From assembly GCA_023231165.1 (NCBI GenBank), contig JALNVY010000171.1, positions 1-5,376 of the forward strand: a stretch of 5,376 bases of DNA. Reading direction: 5' to 3'. Position numbers and translations under genes: made by a program. Below the pieces are notes generated by a model. It had not been told where the DNA came from. It searched no databases and saw nothing but the letters and a program-made list of their open reading frames with translations. Position 1 is the stretch's first letter. Each line of letters begins with the position of its first letter. Shown here piece by piece: positions 1 through 5,187 of the stretch. The DNA is from Syntrophales bacterium. Its GTDB lineage: Bacteria; Desulfobacterota; Syntrophia; Syntrophales; UBA8958.

Positions 1-252
1 ATGGAGGATTATCTGCAACTGCGCCTGAGTCAGAAGGAACCCTTTGATATTCTCTATTTTACTCCCGCCGTGACGGTAATGCTCAACCTAGATGACCAGA
101 GTTACAACATCACTCCGGAACTGCTCTACACGGGCATTACCAATCTGGAACTTCGCCTCCGGGCAGGTTTTATTAGGGGAAGCCGGGATACGGAATTTGG
201 AGAAAAAGCCAACGACTATCGTTTTGAATTTCGAGCCGGGTATTACTTCTAA
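1..252 (+). CDS. C-terminal fragment of an outer-membrane beta-barrel (porin-like) protein
   Basis: The reading frame is open from the first base and ends at TAA 250-252. The ATG at position 1 may be an internal methionine, so I treat the gene as truncated at its 5' end by the window edge. The 83 visible residues alternate polar and hydrophobic/aromatic positions (for example FTPAVTVMLNLDD and LELRLRAGFIRGS), as expected of amphipathic transmembrane beta-strands. The protein ends in YRFEFRAGYYF, with the C-terminal aromatic residue recognised by the BAM assembly machinery. This supports an outer-membrane barrel but not a specific family. Because ext-type selenite/tellurite clusters include a porin-like protein (ExtI), this could be that component, but nothing here proves it. 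The next gene starts 103 bp downstream. Confidence 0.6.
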   Translation: MEDYLQLRLSQKEPFDILYFTPAVTVMLNLDDQSYNITPELLYTGITNLELRLRAGFIRGSRDTEFGEKANDYRFEFRAGYYF

Positions 253-355
253 TAGCGCTTATCGCCTTGACAAGACTATTCTGATCTCCGCCTCTGTCAT
301 ATTACTTTACGGCAATGTATAAAAATGATATGGCATATTCGCAGGAGGTTGAACT

Positions 356-1093
356 ATGAGTCCATTGGTCATCATGGTCATCGGTCTGGGCATTCTCGCT
401 GTTGCCTCGGGGATGCTGGGCCTCGGCGTAGCCTTTGCCTCCGTGCCTTTTCTGGCCTTTTTTCTTCCCGATCTCATCCACCAGGTCCAGCCTTTGAGCC
501 TGCTGCTTAATGGCATTACGGCCCTCTTTGCCGTTTTCGGCTTTGCCCAGAGCGGCTATGTGGACTGGCGAAAAGCCATTATTCTGGCCGTTGTCACTAC
601 CCTGTCGGCCCCCTTCGGCGCCTGGCTTGTCCTTTATACACCCGTCGTGATCGTCTGGATCGCCTACCTGCTCTCGGTGATCTACCTCGCTTACCGGCTC
701 TTCCGGCCCGTCCAGGCCAGGCCGGGGGAAGAGAATTTCAAACTGGCTTTGATCCTGGCCGTTCCCATCTCCGTTTTGAGCGGCCTTCTGGGTGTCGGTC
801 CCGGTTTCCTCCTCATGCCGACCCTGATCCTCGTCGGGTTCGAGCCCAAAAAAGCGGCGGGAATCAACGCCTTTGCCGTCATGCCCCCCTCCTTCTCGTC
901 CCTTATTCCCCACATGTCCACGGCACGCTTCGATCTCCAGCTTACGGCCGCCCTCCTCATAGTCGGGGCAGCCGGATCTTTCCTGGGGGCCAGACTCACA
1001 AGCCTCTATGTCCCGAGCGGTCGGATCAAGCAGTTCTTCGGCGTCCTCATCGTTGTCATGACCGCATATAAAATTTATACTCTTCTGGGTTAG
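356..1093 (+). CDS. TauE/SafE-family membrane transporter (putative sulfite/sulfur-anion exporter)
   Basis: This is a 245-residue integral inner-membrane protein with about seven or eight hydrophobic segments and short polar loops. It has the two-fold internal repeat of the TauE/SafE family (formerly DUF81): SGMLGLG at residues 18-24 and SGLLGVG at 142-148, each at the start of a hydrophobic segment that continues into an FxxxPFL or FLLMPTL stretch. A charged cytoplasmic-type loop (RPVQARPGEENFK, about 117-129) joins the halves. Family members move small sulfur-containing anions such as sulfite, sulfoacetate or thiosulfate; the substrate cannot be read from sequence. The start is fixed by AGGAGG at 343-348, 7 nt before ATG. 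The length is normal for the family. The DNA is visibly GC-richer than the cytochrome and rhodanese genes, so it may have a different history. Its place beside rhodaneses and a CstR-like regulator suggests export of sulfite, or conceivably selenite. Confidence 0.88.
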   Translation: MSPLVIMVIGLGILAVASGMLGLGVAFASVPFLAFFLPDLIHQVQPLSLLLNGITALFAVFGFAQSGYVDWRKAIILAVVTTLSAPFGAWLVLYTPVVIVWIAYLLSVIYLAYRLFRPVQARPGEENFKLALILAVPISVLSGLLGVGPGFLLMPTLILVGFEPKKAAGINAFAVMPPSFSSLIPHMSTARFDLQLTAALLIVGAAGSFLGARLTSLYVPSGRIKQFFGVLIVVMTAYKIYTLLG

Positions 1094-1140
1094 TTTATTT
1101 GCCGGGAAAAACTAAGGTAAAAATCTCTGCATAGATACGT

Positions 1141-1169
1141 TTGACAGTCAGTTCTCAATCTGTTATCAA
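1141..1169 (+). promoter_or_regulatory. Candidate sigma70-type promoter for the 11-haem cytochrome gene
   Basis: A perfect -35 hexamer, TTGACA (1141-1146), is followed after 17 bp by TATCAA (1164-1169), a 4/6 match to the -10 consensus. Transcription would start near 1176 and give a leader of about 25 nt before the AGGGGG ribosome-binding site (1191-1196) and ATG 1201. The architecture matches the promoter proposed for the regulator gene on the other strand (TTGACA-17-TATGAA). The assignment is from sequence only. Confidence 0.5.
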
Positions 1170-1200
1170 TATAGCCAATCTTAGATACATAGGGGGTTAC

Positions 1201-2430
1201 ATGAGAAAGAAAATCATTGTCTCTTTATGTCTTTTCCCCATTCTTTTCTTTTGCGGTTTTCTCGCGGCAGCGGAAAATGAAAGCAGCTGTATCAAATGCC
1301 ATACGAACGATGTTCTGATGAAATCCCTGCATAAACCTTTGCCGGTTACGGCTGAGGGTGGTGGGTGAGCAGGTCCGCCTCCGCCAGTTAAGGTGGAAGA
1401 GATGTATCGGGGTTATGTCCTAGACGGAGCGGTCTTGAAAAGTGACAAACATTTCCGGATGGGCTGCAAGTTGTGCCACAAAGGAAATGATAAAGAATTG
1501 ACCAAGGAAGCCGCTCATAAAGGCTTGGTGAAGCAGCCGTCTGCTAATCCGACTACCTGCGCTCTCTGCCATAAGGCGATCACGGACAATTACGCAAAGT
1601 CTCTCCATTATACGACTATCGGCCAGCGAAACGGCGTGATGCCCCGCTTTTCTGCGGAAGAATTAAAAACGTTTGATAAAAAAGTTTTTGAACAATCATG
1701 CCGCTCTTGCCATGCGTCCTGCGGCGATTGCCATGTCAAATCTCCGCCCGTTTCCGGAATTTCCACAGGTCTGATTAAAGGCCATAAGTTTATAAAGAAA
1801 GATGAAGGCAAAACCTGCGCCTCTTGTCACGGCGGGCGTGTTTATCCGGAGTTTACCGGTGAATACGGAGGAGCCACTGACGTCCACTACCAGAAGGGAA
1901 TGATGTGTGCGGATTGTCACAAGAAGATTGAAATGCACGGGGACGGCATGGCCTATAAGTCCAAGCATGAAGTCAAGGATCGTCCCCAGTGCCTGTCGTG
2001 TCACAAGAACAGCAAAGATCAGATTGCTCATAAACTGCACAAGGATAAAGTCAGCTGCCAAGGTTGTCATTCGGCTGCCAAATATCGTCAATGCTACAGT
2101 TGTCACGAGGGGACGGGATCGAAGTCAAAGGAAGGTTTTATTTTGGGCCTGAACCCCCGTGATAAAAAGACATTGACGACACTTCGGCTCATCCCTACTA
2201 AAAAAAGTACCTTTCGTAAGGCCGGTATCAAAATGGAAAACTACGACGCGATACCCAATTTCTGGAATTCGGCGGTGCACAACATCAGAAAACAAACGGA
2301 CAGAACTCGTTCCTGTGATTCCTGTCATGTGGCAAAAAACGGATTCCTGAACCACGAAATGGTTATCAAGGAAGGCGGGTCTAAAGCCAATGAAGGCTTA
2401 ATTTATAACATCAAACCAATCAAAAGGTAA
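1201..2430 (+). CDS. extKL: Exported 11-haem c-type cytochrome read through an in-frame UGA (putative selenoprotein, ExtKL-like)
   Basis: Read as one frame from ATG 1201 to TAA 2428-2430, this gives 409 residues with TGA (1366-1368) as residue 56. It begins with a signal peptide (MRKK, hydrophobic core, cleavage probably after LAAA near residue 24), so the product is periplasmic or outer-membrane facing. Eleven CXXCH haem c sites start at residues 30, 89, 120, 167, 174, 206, 236, 264, 286, 298 and 372, with many additional histidines as distal ligands. One haem site lies before the UGA and ten after. The downstream part alone would lack a signal peptide and could not mature as a cytochrome c. 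No other stop or frameshift occurs, and the sequence around the UGA is GGG-U-AGPPPP. I recall that Geobacter sulfurreducens extK and extL, in a selenite/tellurite reduction cluster, correspond to the two halves of such a Sec-containing cytochrome; this needs a database check. Alternatives are a nonsense-mutated pseudogene or two separate genes. AAGG upstream of ATG 1402 makes reinitiation conceivable but weak. The likely role is electron transfer to an extracytoplasmic acceptor. Confidence 0.78.
1366..1401 (+). promoter_or_regulatory. Selenocysteine UGA codon followed by candidate bacterial SECIS hairpin
   Basis: The UGA at 1366-1368 is followed by a small stem-loop. CCGCC (1381-1385) pairs with GGTGG (1392-1396), including one G-U pair; T1380-A1397 extends the stem, and C1378-G1399 and C1376-G1401 can pair beyond mismatches. 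The apical loop is AGTTAA (1386-1391). It starts 18 nt after the UGA, a spacing very close to the E. coli fdhF element, and has a G in its first two positions followed by U, as bacterial SECIS loops usually do for SelB binding. A competing register exists because CCGCC also occurs at 1375-1379, giving a 12-nt loop. The hairpin is modest, so much of the support comes from the intact reading frame. Confidence 0.6.
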
Positions 2431-2487
2431 TTTGGATGCATTGTACGAGCAAGGAATTATGTTTGGACGGGGAAATTGGAAGGATAG

Positions 2488-2528
2488 CATTCCCAAAGGA
2501 AGGCACGCTTTGCCTCCCTTTGGGAATG
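2488..2528. terminator. Long hairpin between convergent genes (probable bidirectional terminator)
   Basis: CATTCCCAAAGG (2488-2499) pairs perfectly with CCTTTGGGAATG (2517-2528). After one A/C mismatch, AGGCA (2501-2505) pairs with TGCCT (2511-2515), leaving a 5-nt loop (CGCTT). It lies between the stop of the plus-strand cytochrome gene (2430) and the stop of the minus-strand rhodanese gene (2536), where a shared terminator is expected. On the plus strand it is followed by T-rich sequence (2532-2545) but not a pure T run. The minus-strand exit lacks a T tract, so termination in that direction is less certain. Confidence 0.7.
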
Positions 2529-2535
2529 ATCAGAT

Positions 2536-3006
2536 TTATTTTATTACCGGACCGGTAGGTGGGTACACAACTGTGGCATCCAGAAAATAAAGCCTCTTGA
2601 TATCAGCTTTTTTACAATCATCTTTGATCCCGAAATACATTTCGGCAGCCCTTGCACCTGTGGCACATACAAACACCACATATTCTTCTTTGGGAAGTTG
2701 CGCCAGCGTGGCATCGCAACCTTTATCATAGAGATCGTTTATGAATACATGCTTGGCGCCATCAAAGTGACCTGCGTCATACTCAAACTTAGTTCTGACA
2801 TCCACTAGGGCTACGTTTGCCGGCTCTTCAGCCACGATTTTTTTGAAAAATGTCTTATCGATGGACCCTTCTTCTTTGCCTGCCTTAATGGAGGCAATTT
2901 TACTCCCTGTTGGCTTTGCTTCGGTTTTTGCGGAGACATCCGCACCATGAGCATATCCGAACACAAACAGTAACAATATCGTCAGCAAAATTGATAATTT
3001 TTTCAT
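2536..3006 (-). CDS. Small periplasmic single-domain rhodanese (sulfurtransferase)
   Basis: The protein has 156 residues. The N-terminus MKKLSILLTILLLFVFGYAHGA is a signal peptide, probably cleaved near residue 21-22, followed by a Lys/Ser/Ala-rich linker to about residue 48. A single rhodanese domain follows: the strand and motif ALVDVRTKFEYDAGHFDGA (66-84) and the active-site loop CATGARA (114-120), with Cys114 as the persulfide-forming residue and the usual CxxGxR pattern. An extra C97 and C131 could form a disulfide or a relay. It should carry sulfane sulfur, or possibly selenium, in the periplasm. ATG 3006 is preceded by AAGGGG within the 12-nt gap after the upstream gene's TGA, so the two genes are almost certainly cotranscribed and perhaps translationally coupled. 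The donor and acceptor are unknown. Confidence 0.85.
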   Translation of the reverse strand: MKKLSILLTILLLFVFGYAHGADVSAKTEAKPTGSKIASIKAGKEEGSIDKTFFKKIVAEEPANVALVDVRTKFEYDAGHFDGAKHVFINDLYDKGCDATLAQLPKEEYVVFVCATGARAAEMYFGIKDDCKKADIKRLYFLDATVVYPPTGPVIK

Positions 3007-3018
3007 TTAATCACCCCT

Positions 3019-3720
3019 TCATTTAATATCTTTAATGTTGCCGTTGAATACGGCCGTGTTTTTATAACCTGCCTTATACACTTTATCAGCCAGACGATAA
3101 TTTGTTTTTGCATTGGCGGTAGGTCCCACAAGGACCACTACTTTATCCTTTCCGGTTTTTACGGCAAAGAATTTGGATAAGTCGGCATCATCAGCAAGGT
3201 TAACGGCCACTGCACCATTGGAAATGTGTTTTTTCGCCCCCTTGGCGGTAACTTCAGAAAAATATTTTTCAAAGAACACCGGCCCTTTGACAAAGGCCTT
3301 CAGATTTGTATATCCTTTTGCTTTTAGCCGCTTTATGTCGCCGAGGCTCATGGGGCAGGGCCTGCCCACGCCGATGAGTATCTCCGTATCTTTGGGAAGA
3401 TTCAATTTTTCAAGCTGAGGATAGATGAGATTAAATTTTGCATCATACATGTTGAATGCGGTGGGAATGAAACCATCATCGTATGTTCTTGCGGGTCTTG
3501 CATCGATGACGAAGACTTTTCCCGATTTGTTGATCAGGTCATCCATTCTTGAGATGACGTAATCTCCTCCCACGGCTTCAACACCCATGTCCTTACACGC
3601 ATTCAAAATGACCTCTGCAGGGGGTAGTGCGATCGTTGGACCGCTGGCCACCTGGGCATTGCCAATACCCGTTACTGCGAAAAGCGACAGAGCTAAAGTT
3701 ATGAGTAATAATTTTTTCAT
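3019..3720 (-). CDS. Periplasmic rhodanese-like protein without a canonical catalytic cysteine
   Basis: The protein has 233 residues, with a signal peptide (MKKLLLITLALSLFAVTGIGNA, cleavage near residue 22). The first rhodanese-like domain is recognisable from KVFVIDARPARTYDDGFIP (68-86) and the ILIGVGRPCPMSLGDIKRLKAKGY region. Aligned on the following helix and GY, the position of the catalytic Cys appears to be Gly119, and the only nearby cysteine (C122) is shifted by three residues. A second, shorter rhodanese-like half (VVVLVGPTANAKTNYRLADKVYKAGY) has no cysteine. The protein may therefore be a binding or scaffolding homologue, or may use C122 in an altered loop. AGGAGG precedes ATG 3720. 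It lies 58 bp after the regulator gene and 12 bp before the small rhodanese, as the middle gene of a three-gene operon. Confidence 0.75.
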   Translation of the reverse strand: MKKLLLITLALSLFAVTGIGNAQVASGPTIALPPAEVILNACKDMGVEAVGGDYVISRMDDLINKSGKVFVIDARPARTYDDGFIPTAFNMYDAKFNLIYPQLEKLNLPKDTEILIGVGRPCPMSLGDIKRLKAKGYTNLKAFVKGPVFFEKYFSEVTAKGAKKHISNGAVAVNLADDADLSKFFAVKTGKDKVVVLVGPTANAKTNYRLADKVYKAGYKNTAVFNGNIKDIK

Positions 3721-3778
3721 ACTGCCTCCTTCTTTGTTAGTTGTTGTTTTTATATGTTTTTGGGCAATAAAAACCCGC

Positions 3779-4042
3779 CTACGCCATTTTAATGTATTGG
3801 GTCAGCGCCTTCTGAAAATCATCAATTGTTTTATCCGGATCTTGAGTTGCTTCATTGATGCAACGTTTCATATTAGCCTGAATGATGGTAAACCCTGTTT
3901 TCTTTATAGCTGCAGTTACTGCGGAAAGTTGTGTGAGAACGTCGGCACAGGGTGCCGATTTCTCAACCATCCGCTCAAGCCCCCGGATTTGTCCTTCAAT
4001 CCGACGTAATCGATTCAACACTTTTTTTCTATGCTCATCCAT
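3779..4042 (-). CDS. CsoR/FrmR-family transcriptional repressor, CstR-like (persulfide-sensing type)
   Basis: This is an 87-residue, all-helical regulator of the CsoR/RcnR/FrmR (DUF156) family: the first helix carries the signature RLRRIEGQIRGLERM (11-25), followed by PCADVLTQLSAV and the QANMKRCINEA segment. Family members bind DNA as tetramers and let go when cysteines bind metal or are modified. Copper CsoR proteins use Cys-His-Cys. Here the pattern is C32, N57, C61, with Asn replacing the His, as I recall for CstR (C31/C60), which forms inter-subunit sulfur bridges with per- and polysulfides. The start is placed at ATG 4042, preceded by AGGGGG with 6-nt spacing; the frame stays open to an ATG at 4090, but that would lengthen the usual size and lie at the -35 element. 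Neighbouring rhodaneses and a TauE exporter fit the sulfur-sensing role. Selenopersulfide or another selenium signal is an inferred alternative. Confidence 0.85.
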   Translation of the reverse strand: MDEHRKKVLNRLRRIEGQIRGLERMVEKSAPCADVLTQLSAVTAAIKKTGFTIIQANMKRCINEATQDPDKTIDDFQKALTQYIKMA

Positions 4043-4044
4043 TA

Positions 4045-4063
4045 AATACCCCCTACGGGTATT
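4045..4063. promoter_or_regulatory. CsoR/CstR-type operator, 19-bp inverted repeat
   Basis: AATACCC (4045-4051) and GGGTATT (4057-4063) form a perfect inverted repeat around the spacer CCTAC. The ACCC-N5-GGGT core with AT-rich flanks is typical of CsoR/CstR-family operators. It lies 3 bp upstream of the regulator's ATG, overlaps that gene's AGGGGG ribosome-binding site and touches its -10 hexamer, so bound repressor would block the promoter. I found no second full copy in the window. Confidence 0.8.
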
Positions 4064-4090
4064 CATAAGGTCTCTCTTTCCTTTTGTCAA
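4062..4090 (-). promoter_or_regulatory. Promoter of the regulator-rhodanese operon
   Basis: On the minus strand a perfect -35 TTGACA (4090-4085) is followed after 17 bp by TATGAA (4067-4062), a 4/6 match to the -10 consensus. The start site would fall near 4055, inside the operator, leaving only a short leader before ATG 4042. Overlap of the -10 and start region with the 19-bp inverted repeat predicts autorepression of the three-gene operon. Confidence 0.65.
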
Positions 4091-4117
4091 ATTCTTTTTT
4101 GATTCAGAGTTTTAAAT

Positions 4118-4146
4118 TTGACTACGAACCTATAAAGCTTTATAAT
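4118..4146 (+). promoter_or_regulatory. Near-consensus sigma70 promoter for the tandem rhodanese gene
   Basis: TTGACT (4118-4123) is separated by exactly 17 bp from TATAAT (4141-4146). It lies 47 bp upstream of ATG 4194, with a predicted start near 4153. It is the best promoter match I see in the window and points away from the regulator gene. Its elements do not overlap the 19-bp operator at 4045-4063, about 55 bp away. Confidence 0.75.
4131..4144. repeat. 14-bp perfect palindrome overlapping the -10 element
   Basis: TATAAAGCTTTATA is a perfect dyad covering the 3' part of the promoter spacer and the first four bases of the -10 hexamer. It could be a binding site for a second regulator. AT-rich promoter sequence also makes short palindromes by chance, so the functional reading is tentative. 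Confidence 0.4.
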
Positions 4147-4193
4147 AAAATAAATGAAAAAGTAAGCAGCCTTCCAGGAAAGGAGAAATAGTT

Positions 4194-5087
4194 ATGAAAA
4201 AACTTTGCTTTTCATCATTACTAATTCTATTCCTAACACCACTGTTCTTCTCTCTTGTCCTAGCCAACGATATTGACCCCATTGTTTCCACAGAATGGCT
4301 GGCAGCAAACCTGAACAATCCAAAGGTTGTCGCTATAGACATCAGGAAAATCGAGGATTATCGGGAAGGACATATCCCCGGCTCCGTAAGCGCATATTAC
4401 GGTATCTGGGCAGCTCCGAAAGGAGATAGTCACTTGGAATTCCCGCCGGAAGATGATCTCTTCGACACGATCGGCGATTTAGGGATCAAGCCGGATTCCA
4501 CCGTGGTGATTATCTGTAAAACCTATCATTGCTTTTTCCAGGCAATGGCGCCCCGCGTTCTATTTACCCTTCAATATGCAGGTCTGAAAAGTCTGGGCAT
4601 CCTTGATGGAGGTCAGGAGAAGTGGGTTATAGAAGGGAGACCCCTTTCTAAGGAAATTGCCAAACCAAAAAAGGCCACCTACCGGGCCAGACTGAACAAG
4701 GAAACCCATGCAGAAAAGGATTACGTGGTCAGCCGCTTAGGGAAAGCGATCTTCGTCGACGTTCGTGAACCTGTCCTGTTCAGCGGGATGGAAAAACAGG
4801 AATTTGTGCAAAAGGCCGGTCATATTCCGGGGGCCGTGAACCTTCCGGCGTCAGCAGCATATACGAAGCTGGGCACGTTCAAAAAGAAAGAGGATCTTGA
4901 GCGCATAGCGGTTGCCGCAGTCGGTACAGACAAGTCAAGGGAAATTATCACTTACTGTGATGCCGGCAAATGCTGTCCCACCTGGGCTTTCATTTTGACA
5001 CGTGTGCTCGGCTACAAGAATGTCCGGCTATACGACGGTTCTTTTGAGGAATGGACGAAAGATCCCTCGCTTCCGGTGAATCGTTGA
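4194..5087 (+). CDS. extH: Periplasmic tandem-domain rhodanese (ExtH-like sulfurtransferase)
   Basis: The protein has 297 residues, with a signal peptide (core residues 6-23, cleavage probably after VLA at 24). Two rhodanese domains follow, the layout of thiosulfate/3-mercaptopyruvate sulfurtransferases. Domain 1 has VVAIDIRKIEDYREGHIPG (45-63) and a putative active-site segment with C108 and C113. Domain 2 has IFVDVREPVLF (186-196), KAGHIPGAVNLP (207-218) and the active loop YCDAGKCCPTW, where C255 is at the catalytic position and the vicinal pair C260-C261 is unusual; the loop is about one residue longer than the standard CxxGxRS type. AGGAG (4181-4185) precedes ATG by 8 nt. The context (multihaem cytochromes on both sides, a putative Sec cytochrome nearby) and size suggest ExtH of the ext selenite/tellurite reduction cluster. 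A general periplasmic thiosulfate sulfurtransferase is the alternative. The domain call is firm; the ExtH name is moderate. Confidence 0.82.
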   Translation: MKKLCFSSLLILFLTPLFFSLVLANDIDPIVSTEWLAANLNNPKVVAIDIRKIEDYREGHIPGSVSAYYGIWAAPKGDSHLEFPPEDDLFDTIGDLGIKPDSTVVIICKTYHCFFQAMAPRVLFTLQYAGLKSLGILDGGQEKWVIEGRPLSKEIAKPKKATYRARLNKETHAEKDYVVSRLGKAIFVDVREPVLFSGMEKQEFVQKAGHIPGAVNLPASAAYTKLGTFKKKEDLERIAVAAVGTDKSREIITYCDAGKCCPTWAFILTRVLGYKNVRLYDGSFEEWTKDPSLPVNR

Positions 5088-5102
5088 AGTCCGGTTTTTT
5101 TT
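5073..5102 (+). terminator. Weak possible intrinsic terminator after the tandem rhodanese gene
   Basis: CCGG (5073-5076) and CCGG (5091-5094) can pair across a 14-nt loop, immediately followed by eight T residues (5095-5102). A 4-bp stem is short for an intrinsic terminator, so partial attenuation or no function is also possible. It overlaps the stop codon at 5085-5087. Confidence 0.25.
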
Positions 5103-5187
5103 GATCACGGCTTAAATGCTTGCTTTATGTGAGTATTAATCTTTTGCAGTGAAGTGGTTCCTACATATCAGGAGGAGAAATTTAAGG

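Noticed and set aside
267..305. Possible promoter before the TauE gene (TTGACA at 267-272)
   Set aside because: No acceptable -10 hexamer lies 16-18 bp downstream.
302..913. Long minus-strand open frame (203 codons) opposite the TauE gene
   Set aside because: Its translation is low-complexity and rich in Gly, Asp, Gln and Arg, and the plus-strand frame has a clear membrane-protein family signature and ribosome-binding site. It is a shadow frame.
1182..1200. Possible CstR half-site (TAGGGGGT) before the Sec cytochrome start
   Set aside because: It matches half of the operator at 4045-4063 but lacks the second arm, and the G-run is explained by its role as ribosome-binding site.
1393..2430. 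Separate cytochrome gene starting at GTG 1393 or ATG 1402
   Set aside because: The product would carry ten haem motifs but no signal peptide, and haem c attachment needs export. It is in the same frame as the upstream piece, so read-through of the UGA explains it better; reinitiation from the weak AAGG is not fully excluded.
1201..2430. Pseudogene caused by a nonsense mutation
   Set aside because: All 11 haem motifs and the whole frame are otherwise intact and a hairpin sits at SECIS distance after the TGA. The selenocysteine reading is favoured, though only homologue comparison can settle it.
3761..3779. Hairpin-like GGG...CCC between the regulator and the first rhodanese gene
   Set aside because: Only three or four pairs form with no T-run; the genes are more likely cotranscribed.
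5144..5171. Possible promoter (TTGCAG-16-TATCAG) before the last cytochrome gene
   Set aside because: Both hexamers are poor and the -10 would abut the ribosome-binding site, leaving no room for a leader that includes it.
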